A stretch of 64,000 nucleotides of DNA, taken from Fallopia convolvulus. Its lineage: Eukaryota > Streptophyta > Magnoliopsida > Caryophyllales > Polygonaceae. Made by a program: the position numbers and the translations under genes. Below, piece after piece: positions 53,690 through 64,000 of the stretch; the first letter of the stretch is position 1; every line of letters starts with the position of its first letter. The stretch covers positions 25,485,742 to 25,549,741 of the forward strand of contig OZ024720.1 in NCBI GenBank assembly GCA_964016875.1, written 5' to 3'. Below the pieces are notes generated by a model. It saw only the letters and a program-made list of their open reading frames with translations, was not told where the DNA came from and did not search any database.

Positions 53690-55790
53690 ATTCGTTGGGT
53701 CCGACGTGTGGTCGTCTAAGTCCAATGAACAACCCAGCTTCTATCCACAATATATTACCAATTGCGTGTTTGGCATCCCTCCAAACCCCATGGTCGGGAT
53801 CTTTCTGCTTGAGGGAGCCCCGACCGTTCTTGATAGAGCGGCCCTTGTTAAAATTGCAAAGGATTTTCCTTGGCCCGAGTGAATTGCGTGGTGCATCCCG
53901 AGGGGGGTCCTCTTTGACGATGTACGGCCATTGCCCAATTATCCACTTGCATAGCGTTCATGCCTGCTTTCGACTATCGCTTGCTCAGTATATAGCTGAT
54001 TTTTTTGTGGTCAATAAACGTCTGCCCCACATAACTATTTCCCAATGCGTGGAGACATTTGTGTTCATACACCTTCCAAAGCTACGAACTCGGTGGATGG
54101 ACCCGACATGGATATCATGACAAGCTTGTTTCTTGGGAGACGAGAGAAAAAATCATGTCTCGTCAATCTTAGTTTGCCCTGACTCAAGTTCGCCACCACT
54201 TAGTCAAATGTCGGCCAGTAGAAGGACAAGTGGTTCTTGGTCCGGGACCACACTGGGAGGTACCTTAACTTCCCCTCGGCACTGGACAATTTCCGACGAC
54301 CTAAGGATTCGCGAGATGTCACCGAGACCAAGAATCGGTTCGCGATGTTGTGCCAGGCGCCCTATTCAAAATACATGGCGTAGGATCGGCTCGAGCGAGC
54401 GGTCTGAGTCTTACCTTCTCGAACAGCAAGGGCGCATGGGGTATTTATTGCTTAATGTTTTTTTGCTCTTGTCTCGTTTTTTGCTTTGTTGTGTTAAATT
54501 TGGACTATGTGCAGTGATCCCGAGCCTTGCTCAGGTTGTGCATGTCGCGCTTAGATTGTTTACGATGATCATGAGCCTTGCTCGGATCACGCATTTTGAA
54601 ATTTGATCGTTTGCGATGATCACGAGCCTCGCTCGGATCATGCATTCTGAACTTTTTTTGTTTGCGATGATCATGAGCCTCGCTCGGATAACGCATTCTG
54701 AACTTTGATTGTTTGGCACCTCATTCTCTTTTCTTTTATTAACTCCTTACTTTCTCCTTTTCAGTGACTCTCTTGGAAAATTTGGCCCGAAGGGCGAAGG
54801 GGAAGAAACCTGTGGGGCCCACTGCGCAAACTTTTGGGGATGCGAAGGTTTGAGCCCTGGTGGCCTCCGCGAGGGTGCGGATTGCTGAGATTGCCTCCTC
54901 AAAGGGGACGCCACCAAGTCGTTCTCCAAGGTCTCTCAACAGATCGACGACGGGGTCGGTTCCAAACAGAAGGAGTCGACGGCGTCACCTAGAAAAGAGA
55001 AGAAGAAGAAGCACAAGGGGGATGGCCACCGTGGCTCCTCGGGGAGGGAACTCGTTCCGAGCTCCAACCTCTAGGGGCGGACGCTTGCCACGACTGGCCC
55101 ACCAACCACGAAGTTCCACACTCTTGGGACGTCCCAGGGAGCGCTAAAAAATTAGAACAGGGACGACTGGAAGGAGGAGATTGCGTGGGCGAACAACCTC
55201 TCCGAGGCCTCCCTTGCCGATGAGGCTCTCCAGTGCTCGATGATGGTGGATTTTGTTTTTCTTTGCAAGCCTCGTCCTGGCCTTTCTTTCTTGTTCCTTT
55301 CCTAACATATTTTTGATTTTTCAGCAAAATTTCTCCGAGAACTACAAGATGGAAATGAAGGAGGAGGCCCTTGCGGATGCTAAGAAGCGGGTCTGTGCCG
55401 CGGAAGTTTGTGCTGAGGATGAGGCGAGGGACGCTGCAAAGGCAAGGGCCTTGATCAAAGGCCTGCAGGTCTCAATCAAGGAACTGCAAGTTAACCTGTC
55501 CGAGGAGCACAAGTATTTCAAGGAGAAAGAAGCTGAGCTCGAGAAGGTGGAGGAGGAGAATAGCAACCTTCACAACCGTATCAAGGAGCTCAACGAGGAA
55601 GTGGAGGTTGCAGGGCCTAAATATGTTGCGTCGGCCGCATATAAGGAAGAGTCGTTGAGGACCATAGAGGGGATGTATCGGCAGGCTATCCACGTAGGGG
55701 TTAGACAGACGATCGCAAAGTATCAACACATCGATCCTCGCATTGCCTTTTTCATCCCCAACTATGCGTTGACCACAGAGGAGACTAATG
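53690..55790 (+). pseudogene. Tat/Ogre-type extra ORF (putative gypsy-type transposon protein), decayed
   Basis: Frame pieces read VGIFLLEGAPTVLDRAALVK, then in another frame IIHLHSVHACFRLSLAQYIA and ISQCVETFVFIHLPKL, resembling the 'putative gypsy type transposon' domain that precedes a coiled coil in many plant Tat-lineage ORFs. After introns (an acceptor TTTTCAG at 54,764 and another at 55,324), 55,325-55,790 encodes about 155 residues of coiled coil (MKEEALADAKKRVCAAEVC, ELEKVEEENSNLHNRIKELN) and a tail with HVGVRQTIAKYQHIDPRIAF. Stops break the first part. The LTR at 55,790 cuts it. The function is unknown. Confidence 0.5.
54510..54716. repeat. 51-bp tandem repeat, about four copies, in a probable intron
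   Basis: The unit contains GATGATCACGAGCCTCGCTC followed by GGATCATGCATTCTGAACTTT. Each copy has a small hairpin CGAGC-CTC-GCTCG. It lies before the acceptor at 54,764. Open minus-strand frames of 17-residue repeats here are by-products of the period. Confidence 0.9.
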
Positions 55791-57000
55791 TTCGTGTTTT
55801 TAGTATATTTTTTAGTAGCTTTTCTTTGTTTATTAGGTTTAGTTTTGATAAGTTTAGGATTAGTTTTTTGTGTTTTTGGATAGTTTTGCATATTTCTGTG
55901 GAAAGTATGGAAGCTACTCTATTTTGTGTAATCTGTAGGTTTTAGCAAGGGAAAGGTGCTATATGGAGCTGAATTTGGAGCGCTACAGTGAAAGACGGAG
56001 GAATACAAGATTGAAGAAGTCAGAGTTCAAGTTTTACGAGATGAAGTGTGGAAAAAACCAAGCCCAGGCTCGTTAACGAGGCTGTGAGAGCTCGTTAACG
56101 AGGCCACGTGATAGAAATTTTGAGGGTTGACTTTGTGACTCACGGATCCTGTGCGGGAAATTATTTCGGTGTCGGTAGAGTATCTTTTTATGAGTTTTAG
56201 GGTTATTATATTATGTATTTCAGGTCTTGTTATCTTCTTAGCTTTTGTTTCTATCTTTTTAGGGTTTTATTTCTATCTTTTTAGGAAAGTTTATATCTTT
56301 TAGCCTTTTTTAGTTTCTAGCTTTTTTAGTATAAATACCCTTCTATCTAGCATAGAGAGAGAGGTCAGACTTTTAGGAATTGCTTTTGGAGAAGAGGAAG
56401 AGCCAAGAGAGGAGAGAGAGGATCGGAGTCGAGATCGAGGTCGGTGAACGAAAGGTACCGGGTTCGTTAATCGTGATTTTGGTTCGGTGCTTTGTATTTT
56501 TCGGTTTCTTCTGAATTTCTGTAAGACGGTTTTTATATTTAATTTGAGTAGTAATTTGTTTTCAATGATTTCTTTTATTGAATTTATTTGTTTCGTAGTT
56601 ATGATTAGTGAGTAGTCTTCTTTTATAGGATCGGGGTTAAGCCCGGCATAGTTAAGCATGTTTGATGAGTAAGATTGTGTGTTGAATGCCTTCTATCTAT
56701 TATTGAGATTGTTTGTTAAGATTATACCGAGATGAAAGTTGAGGTAATTTGAGTTTTTAACTTGATTGAAAGAGAAAGTTAGTAACTTGAAGGTTGATAT
56801 TGTTTGAATACGAAAGTTTCAAGCTTTAGATCCAAAACAAGCAATTAAGTGAATAGGGTTACGAAAGTAAGTGAATAGGGTTAAGAAAGCAATCCGACCT
56901 TTCGTTAACTTGCTTTCACCGAGCTCGTTAATCACCCAATTCCGACCCCTTGTTCTTCAAATTTCTCGATTCTCCGGTATGATTTCTAAACCCTAACTCG
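55790..57000 (+). repeat. Athila-type LTR (LTR-D), 3' end missing
   Basis: The T-rich start near 55,790, the palindromic words at 56,069-56,102, the TATA box TATAAATA at 56,330-56,337 and the R/U5-like text after it match the order in the other Athila-type LTRs. Nineteen bases around the TATA box (56,324-56,342) are identical to the Athila-B LTR. No primer site follows; the sequence passes into the leader of an env-like ORF, so gag-pol and the U5 end are deleted. The boundaries are approximate. Confidence 0.6.
56069..56102 (+). promoter_or_regulatory. U3 palindromic words CTCGTTAACGAG, two copies
   Basis: Perfect 12-bp palindromes at 56,069-56,080 and 56,091-56,102, about 230-260 bp upstream of the TATA box of LTR-D. 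Confidence 0.75.
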
Positions 57001-57588
57001 AATTGCATGATTCATGGTTTTTAGGATAGAAATTTCATTTCTAGAATTGAGTTCATAGGAAGTATTGATTTGCATGATTTGATTTTGCCCATGAATATTT
57101 GATTTTGCTTAGTAATTCTAGATCTAGAGAAGGATATTCATGTTAGATGTTTCATTGTGAAAAGTTGATTGTGAAAAGCATGAATATTTCCTGTTCTAGT
57201 ATTAAGATACAAACTTTGCATGTCAAAATTTCAGGTAAATTTAGCATTTTCGGGATGGGTAATCGAGCAAGTATGGGGTGTATATATCCGATTGTGTGAC
57301 TTGTGAAGGAGTATTGAGGATTGCATGCTTGATTTTGGCTTGATTTTTAAGGTAGATTAAACTAGGAATTCTGCGACTTGGCTCTCGGCGGCTCGTTAAC
57401 GACCCACCCAGGCTCGTTAACGACCCTGCGTAGCTTCAAAGTTCAATACCAGTCCAGATTCGTAAACAACCCAATTTGGTAGTTAACGAATAATTCCGAG
57501 GCTATTTCGACAACAAGTATGGGGTCTCTTGCCTATCTATTTTGAGTGGACCTTATCTTGGAAAATTCTTGATTATTTTGTAGATCTC
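57001..57588 (+). other. Leader before the env-like ORF with further CTCGTTAACGA words
   Basis: No coding sequence seen. The words recur at 57,392-57,402 and 57,413-57,423, with degraded copies to 57,490. Position and content parallel 16,830-17,766 of Athila-A. Confidence 0.55.
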
Positions 57589-59198
57589 ATGGCAAGTTCA
57601 AGCAGATCCGCTACCCGAGCTCAGAAGAAGAGAAGGAACCAGAGGTCCCAATCTCCACCTCGCATGGACAACGTGATTTTTAGTACTCAAGGCCTAGTGC
57701 ATCGATATCGTGCCATTCTAGAGAAGGACCACAACACCCATTGGTTCTCGAAGTCCAGTGTCGTAAACACGGGGATCTACACGGACGTCAAGGAGGCCTT
57801 CGTTATTCTTGGTGCCGCTCATTTGCTGAAGAAGGAGAGTTTACCACACTATCCGGCCCTCACATCCGAGTTTTTGGCCACTCTAGAGACTAGCTTCTCG
57901 TCGAAGACTTCGGAGGGACAAGTCCGGTTTCGGCTTGGCAATGTGAGCCGTGAGTTCATCATGGAAGAGTTCAATGCATTCTAGAGCTCTCGAACCCGTC
58001 CAGAGACTACAGCTTGAAAGATTACAGGGTAACTCGGACTTGGAGCTACATCACTGGAGAGGTCCAATCCTCCAAAGCGGCATTATCTGGGGCAAGCATC
58101 ATCAACCCCATCTTCAGAATCATTCTCCGAGTCCTAGCCGCTGCGTTTTGGCCGAAGAGAGAGTTGAACAGGCCAACGAGGATGGAATTTTCTTGTCTCC
58201 GCACCATCCTTTTTTAGGAGCCCGACCCCTTGAATTTGGGGTATCAATGGCTCTACTACGTCGAGAAATCAACCAAGTCCAAGGAGGTTTGGTGTGGCAA
58301 CTTGGTTAGCCTTTTGGCTAAAAACCTTGGAGTCGACCTTACTCGCTACACACCGGCTCATGCTCAACTCCTCAACAAGAACTATTGGTATAGCTCCAGT
58401 GTCTTCATTCAAGCCGAGGGAGGATTCAAAGTGAAAGTACAAGACCGCATCGTTACACCCACTCTCGATAAGTTGGAGCTACTCTACGTACCAAATTGGT
58501 ACGAGGCGTGGACGGGACATGCTTTCCCTTTAGAGCCCAAGCCGGAGGATGAGCTATCACTTAGGCCGTGTGTGTCCCGGTTTGAGCGAGAGGAAGATGC
58601 AATTGATGAAGATGAAGATGACGATGAGGATACCGAGGTAGTCGGCGATGACACTGAAGAAGCCGACACAGAGGGAGGAACTGAGGAGCTAAACCTCGAT
58701 GATGAAGACCTCGACAAGGAAGTTTTGTGCACCAACGTCCTCGTTGACGAGCCTACCAGGCTCGTTAATGACCATTTCCAACCTCCTTCCTACACTTCTA
58801 ACGAGATACCCAACTTCGTTAACGAGGCACCGAGAGCTCCTGTCGACCCACCGCCAGCTCCTACCGACCCTCATTCCTATGGGCTCATGCCTTACAACCC
58901 GGTGTTGTACCAAGATCATTTCCAGCCTCACTATCCACCTCCTCCTCAGCCCGAGTACACAGGATCGAGTAGGCCACCACCATGGGCCGAGGATCTTTCT
59001 ACTCAGATGCAGCAGCTTCACCTCCAGCAAGACCATATTCATAGGAGAATGGATAGATGGGAATCTGTCTATTCTGCTCGCATGTTGATGGAGGATGAGA
59101 GGCATCGTTAGAGAGAGGCGGATGATGCTGAGTGTTGGAGGACGATGTACGACTTCATGGGGAACTTTGAGCACTATTTTTCTCCACCAAACCGTTGA
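57589..59198 (+). pseudogene. Athila env-like ORF (Athila ORF-1 type)
   Basis: ATG 57,589 opens MASSSRSATRAQKKRRNQRS. Successive frames give VHRYRAILEKDHNTHWFSKS, FRLGNVSREFIMEEFNAF (stop 57,982), then AALSGASIINPIFRIILRVL, WLYYVEKSTKSKEVWCGNLV and LLAKNLGVDLTRYTPAHAQL, the Athila ORF-1 block. After this come a very acidic stretch (58,590-58,720), a proline-rich region, and QMQQLHLQQDHIHRRMDRWE, to TGA 59,196-59,198 with a TAG at 59,109. At least two frameshifts break it. I see no convincing signal peptide or membrane anchor. Its role in the element is unknown. The acidic-to-proline part is written partly with the palindromic word of LTR-D. Confidence 0.65.
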
Positions 59199-60318
59199 TT
59201 CAGCCTAAAGATGAAGTTTTTCCTTGTTTCCCACTTTTGAGACTTTGTATGTATTTATGTTTGTTTTTGTTTTTCTTATTTTTATCTTCATTTGTTTTCT
59301 TTTCTATTTCTTTTCCTTCTTCTTATTTTTCTTACAATGGGGACACTGTAGTTTTAAGTATGGTGTGGGAGAAAATAGAAAACTTGTTGTCTTATGTGTT
59401 TCGAGTAGTTTTTATTCTCTAACAAAATGAAAAAAAAATCGAAAAATTTGAAAAAATCTAAAAAAGAATTTTAGAATTGATAGATATCCCTTTCTTAAGT
59501 TCTATGATAGTAGTTGCTAGCTTAATCATATAATTCCTTGTAAGCATGTCTTTAATAGTATAGCCGGATTCTTAACTTGAAATTGTTTTTAGAAGAAGAT
59601 AGCACTTGATGAAATTGAGCACATATACTTTATAGCATAAGTGATGCAATCCAACAAAATAATTACCTAGTGAGGAATTTTTGGCCTTATAGGGAGAACA
59701 TAAATAAATCCCTCTTCTTTTCTTGTGTGATTTACTCTCTATATGCATATTATCTCTTGGAATTGTGATGGTTATCTATTTCTTGAGACCCGTATGGGAT
59801 TTATAGTTCTTTACTTGTGAGAATCATATGATGGACAACTTATTTTTATAAGCCCTATTATTCCCTATCCAGCTTTACATGATCCTTGTTTTGACAACCA
59901 ATTCTAGCCTGAAGCCTTTATTTTTAGCTCCACAAAATTTCCCTAGCCGAGATAAGTTTGACCCTATCCGGGGATTAGGAGTTAGATTGGAGAGGTATTT
60001 TTGTTGAGTGGAAAAAAAAAGGAGTGACATATACTGTTTGCTTTGATTGAGGGATTATTTGGAAGGGTAGATTGGAAATCTCTTGTTTTACTTGTAATGA
60101 GAAAGATCTCTTGACAAGCAAAAGATGCACAACATAAAGTTATTTGTTGGAGGTAATGAGAAATAACAAATGGAGAATACACGATGAAGCTCGTTAACGA
60201 CCCTGAAGTCGGCTCGTTAACGAGGCAGCGAAAAAAGAAAACAAAAAAGAGAAGAAAAAATAATAATAAGGAGTTGGATGAAGAGTACAAGGAAGTTTGA
60301 AGTTGTTGGAAAGTTGTG
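59199..60318 (+). other. Post-env region of the LTR-D element
   Basis: Contains ACAATGGGGACACTGTAGTTTTAAGTATGGTGTGG (in parts, 59,333-59,367), the string usually found between the last ORF and the 3' LTR of Athila elements. CTCGTTAACGA recurs at 60,190-60,200 and 60,213-60,224, followed by an A/G-rich run. No further gene is seen and the 3' LTR is absent. Confidence 0.55.
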
Positions 60319-62046
60319 TGTTAGAATAGAGTCAAGGAACAGTTATGGGAACTGTTCCTTGGGCAGCGGAATAACAAATAAATATGCAGGTGATAGGCAC
60401 AAAGAAGATAACAATATGGAAGTATAGGAACAAAGAATATTAAGGGAACAATTCAAGAAATTATAAGGAACAAGAACCAAAAGCATAAGATAAGTAAAGG
60501 GACACAGTTCCTTATAGAGGAACCCCACTTCAACCAACTAGTTGAATGGGTAAACCTCTACCTCCCTTGGAGGATTTTGAATGACTTACTTGTTTTGATT
60601 GCTTTGTTCCTTAGTTACACAGCCGGATTTACAATTCTCTGTTCCTACAAGTTCTTCCTAACTCTAGCAACACTAGTAAATCCTCTCAACTGAGTTCCTA
60701 AGCTCACAACAGCAAAACACAAGTAACTCAAACCTTACGCTGACTTCTCAGTTCCCTTGCTCCAGGGAACTTCAACTTCACCGTCGTCGAGATCACACAC
60801 TCGCCGGCGGGGACTTCTCTTCCTTTTCTTTCTTTTCTCTGATGTGGGTGTTCGTAAGTTCTGGGAGAAGTACTCAGACCGAGTACTATTCATTTGGCTT
60901 TATAGTCCATTTGTCTTGGGCAGTAGTATCTTTCGTTTGTGTCCAAAATGCCCTTTGCTTGATGCCCAAGTTGTACTTTCTTCACATGTGACTTTGGTTT
61001 GAACTAGGTCAACTTCTTGAATCAATCGGACCGTTGGATGAAGCGTGACAGTCTGATCCTCAGACTGTTCCCTCTGGCTGTCTGAGACAGAATCCCGCGA
61101 TCTGCGCTGAACGGTCGTTGTCTTCACATGTGAGTTCCCATTTCATGGGAACTGACTTCTTCAGAGTTCCCTTGATGGAAACTCTTCATCGTTGTAAGCT
61201 TGTGTTTTCTTGTTTGTTTCTGGGAGTTCCCACTTCATGGGAACTTTCCTCTTCGGAGTTCCCTTGATGGAAACTCTTCATTGTGGCCAGTGGTCTTTCT
61301 TCTCCTGGAGCTTTGGTCTTGGGGAGCTATTCCTTGGATGGGAGCAGTTCCTTCACATTACATTGTCGTTCTCTTCATTGTTCCTTTGAGCCTGAACCTT
61401 CATTGTTCCCATCATGTTCCTGGATGGGAACAACTCCTCATATTGCACTGGCGTTCCCATCACTGTTCCTTTGAGCCTTAAACCTTCATTGTTCCCATCA
61501 TGTTCCTGGATGGGAACAACTCCTCAAATTGCACTGGCGTTCCCATCATTGTTCCTTTGAGCTTTGAAACTTCACTGTTCCCATCATGTTCCCTAGATGG
61601 GAACAGTTCCTTATATTACACTAGCATTCCCATCACTGTTCCTTTGATCTTTGAAACTTCACTGTTCCCATCATATTCCCTAGATGGGAACAGTTCCCAT
61701 CATAATACACTAGTGTTCCCTTCAGTGTTCCTTCTTCTTGGTTTTTCTATCATTTTCAATTGTCAAGGGAACAGTGTCATCCTATTACACTGAGAGTTCC
61801 CTTTACTGTTCCCTCTATCAAGGGAACAGTTCCTTTCATCGTTCCCTTGAATCTTCATTCTTTGTCTTGCTTCTCTTGGAGCCTTGAACTTCACAGTTCC
61901 CATCACTGTTCCCTCTAGTTAGAGGAACAGTTCCTTTCATTGTTCCCTTGGACAATTCCTTCCCTGAAACACTTCATAGAACATATCAAATGCCAAGGGT
62001 TTGTTATCATCAAAACCCAAAGGGGCAAGGGAACCTTGCCTTAACA
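60319..62046 (-). repeat. 3' LTR of a SIRE/Maximus-like copia element
   Basis: 1,728 bp with TGTTA...TAACA tips, in minus orientation. Immediately beyond the high end lies the complement of a polypurine tract (minus strand AAAAAGGGGGAAAT), so this is the element's 3' LTR. TTGTG at 60,314-60,318 should be its target duplication. The LTR is packed with GGGAAC and GTTCCC words, often as GGGAACAGTTCC. It lies just past the LTR-D element. Confidence 0.75.
61330..61740. repeat. 86-bp tandem repeat inside the SIRE-like LTR
   Basis: GTTCCCATCATGTTCC starts at 61,405, 61,491, 61,577 and 61,664 (spacing 86-87), with gradual drift between copies. A shorter pair, each with TTCATGGGAACT and GAGTTCCCTTGATGGAAACT, lies just before it, at about 61,132 and 61,227. 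Confidence 0.9.
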
Positions 62047-62240
62047 ATTTCCCCCTTTTTGATAATGACAAACCCTTCAAAATTATAGAGCAAAACAAAT
62101 ACTAGTTCCCCCTGAGGGCAAGGGGCAAATGTTTGTTATCATCAAAACCCAAAGGGGCAAGGGAACCTTGCCTTAACAATTTCCCCCTTTTTGATAATGA
62201 CAAACTCTTCAAAATTGTAGAGCAAAACAAGTTCTAGTTC
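61999..62240. repeat. 132-bp direct duplication spanning the LTR edge and polypurine tract
   Basis: GTTTGTTATCATCAAAACCC starts at 61,999 and again at 62,131. Each copy runs through CCTTGCCTTAACA (the LTR tip) and ATTTCCCCCTTTTT (the polypurine tract) to TAGAGCAAAACAA. The element thus has two candidate tract/tip junctions, at 62,046 and 62,178. Confidence 0.9.
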
Positions 62241-62811
62241 CCCCTCATTCCTATGGAAGTTCCTCAATAAAATGCATGGTTGTTCCCTAAACCTTTTTGT
62301 TCCCCCTGAGATGGACTTGTAGTTCCTACTAGTGAAGTTATCAAGTAGTTCCCTCTTGGCAAATGGAAAAGTAAATTCTACATCTCTTAGAACAACGCAT
62401 CTCTACAATTTTTGACACTTCCCCCTTTTGGCATCATCGAAAAATGAACTTCAAGTAAGAGGTACAGATACAAAGCACAATCTTAACTCAAGGATCATAT
62501 TGAGATGATGATAGAGGGATGAGACTACACAATCATCATAAGCAAGAAATAGTTAGAGCAATGGAACTGTAAGCATATGCACAAGGAAAAGCAATATATT
62601 GGAATTGATGGGCAAAGGAAATCTTGTAGGGGACTCAATCATGATTTCGAAGAGGGTGTGTTCCCCTGGATGTCAAGCATTACCATTGTTCCTCACAATA
62701 GACGTGGGTTCCTTGATTTTTACATCCATTTCCTTGCTTTAGTTCCTCTTATCCTTCCTTGTACATTTCTTCAAATTTTCTTGAAACTTTTCCTTCATGA
62801 GACATTTGGTT

Positions 62812-62848
<37 letters not shown>

Positions 62849-64000
62849 AGAACTTGCAACTTGCATATGCTTTAGAGAACTTGCAACTTAATATGAAGGA
62901 ACTTGCAACTTGTTCCCCCTCAAAGAATGGAACTATATCTAGAGCTTTATCCTCTTTTCTTCTTCCCTTGACTTGTTGTTCCCTTGTCATTTAGTAAAAA
63001 CAAAGTTCCCACTCTTCTACACCATGATTGAGTAATGAGGGCTTGGTTTGGATAGCATGGGATTTTTGTGGAACAATAAGATAAGCATATCCAAACAAAT
63101 AAGCATGGAAAGGAACAAAAGACATCCAGGTAATTGAATCCAGTAAATAAGGGCTTAAAACATATTAGGCTCATAGGAGACGTTTACCTGGATCAAGGTT
63201 AAGGGACAAGTCTTATGATCAACCATCATTTCGGCTAATATAGTGGGATAGGAACTCAGGTTGATCATTTTGGGCCAAAAAAAAAAGAAAACCTCATGCA
63301 TATGTAACAACTCCATGCAAAAAAAAAGATAGTGAAGGCATAGTCCATCAAACAAGTCATCATATTATCATGAAGAAAGTTACTAAGTATTGTTCCCTAC
63401 CAAAGTTCCCTTAAACTAGCCAATCATTGAAAGAATAGTGAACCGGGACTTGTTTAATTCTAAGAAGATCATGCAAGGAAGCATCCTTAGATGTTCCTTG
63501 AGCTAATTTCTATCCAAAGCTTTGGTGAATTTCCTTGCAACTTGATTTTCAGTTCTACAAAGTTCCATCTCAATGGATTTTTCTCAAAGATCAGCTCTAT
63601 TGTTCCCATGCATGAAAGATGAGCACATTATGGGTTAAGAAACACTTACCTCATTGTGTTCCACAACTAGCATTCAGCTTGTTATTTTTTTTTATTTTAT
63701 TTTGAGAGGGGAATTTTTGTTCTTGACCTTGTTCCCCCTAAATTGTTGCACTTCTTGCACATTAAGTGAGTTCCTAGCTCACTTCCACTTGAGATTGTGA
63801 GGAAATTTTTTCAATGAGACACTTGTTCCTAAGTTGTTTCCCTCACAACTCCCTACAACACAAACTCAAGTCTTGATTTTGGGCACCTAAACAAGTTTGG
63901 GTTCCCTTGGGTTAGGACTAGCATTAAAAAATTCAACATTTCCACACTTCATGAAACAAGATTGTATGTAAGGAACTGAAGACTTACCTTTCCTAGGTTG
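62047..64000 (-). mobile_element. Interior 3' region of the SIRE-like copia element
   Basis: This runs off the right edge of the window. It is non-coding as far as I can see, with more GTTCCC words and a second tract-like string (minus strand GATGCCAAAAGGGGGAAGTGT near 62,427-62,447). Three copies of GAACTTGCAACTT lie at 62,849-62,912. The pol gene should lie beyond 64,000. Confidence 0.6.
62815..62847. repeat. T33 homopolymer
   Basis: An uninterrupted run of 33 Ts inside the SIRE-like interior, next to the GAACTTGCAACTT repeats. Confidence 0.95.

Noticed and set aside
61200..61793. Frames with repeated Trp/Gly/Ser motifs in the SIRE-like LTR
   Set aside because: Products of the 86-bp tandem repeat inside an LTR; no start context or family.

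Overview
The window is nuclear DNA of a flowering plant, probably a eudicot (not identifiable to species from sequence alone). Almost all of it is transposable elements nested in one another. The only host gene that looks alive is a high-affinity nitrate transporter, NRT2.5-like, on the minus strand at 34,327-36,013. I see no rRNA, tRNA, CRISPR or bacterial features.

Layout. (1) 71-17,866: an Athila-type Ty3/gypsy element (Athila-A) with 5' LTR, tRNA-Asp-type primer site, decayed gag-pol and the first codons of its env-like ORF. Inside its gag sits a second Ty3/gypsy element (3,150-12,836, CCTAA target duplication, two 951-bp LTRs), and inside that element's gag sits a 1,427-bp solo LTR (5,451-6,877). 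(2) 17,862-20,465: a truncated inverted Athila (Athila-B). (3) 20,466-25,711: decayed LTR sequence. (4) 25,712-34,119: an 8.4-kb CACTA element (ATT duplication) with a gutted TNP2 gene and an eight-exon Transposase_24-type gene carrying three stops. (5) NRT2.5, with the CACTA about 200 bp past its stop codon and a mariner-like element (36,947-40,236) about 930 bp before its start. (6) 40,536-53,140: a minus-strand copia remnant split by a hAT-like MITE and by a second, 10-kb CACTA (42,658-52,665, TTC duplication). The latter carries a captured piece of the histone-methylation gene RBL (RbBP5-like), a 39-bp minisatellite of about 40 copies and an ORF1-only LINE. (7) 53,690-55,790: Tat-type coiled-coil ORF. 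(8) 55,790-60,318: an Athila-type LTR followed directly by an env-like ORF, with no gag-pol. (9) 60,319-64,000: the 3' LTR and part of the interior of a minus-strand SIRE-like copia element.

The most unusual pattern is a set of short palindromic words in the Athila-type LTRs. Each of four LTRs has its own word (CTCGGTC/GACCGAG, CCTCGGGCCCGAGG, TCGGTACCGA, CTCGTTAACGAG), clustered at about the same place in U3 upstream of the TATA box. In two families the same or a related word recurs ahead of the env-like ORF, and in one family also inside and after that ORF. Two of these LTRs share a 19-nt identical core promoter while their words differ. This resembles the family-specific motifs of anti-silencing systems in other plant transposons, but any function is inference.

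Almost all premature stops in the decayed elements fit C-to-T changes of CAG, CAA or CGA, the pattern expected from deamination of methylated cytosine in silenced plant transposons.
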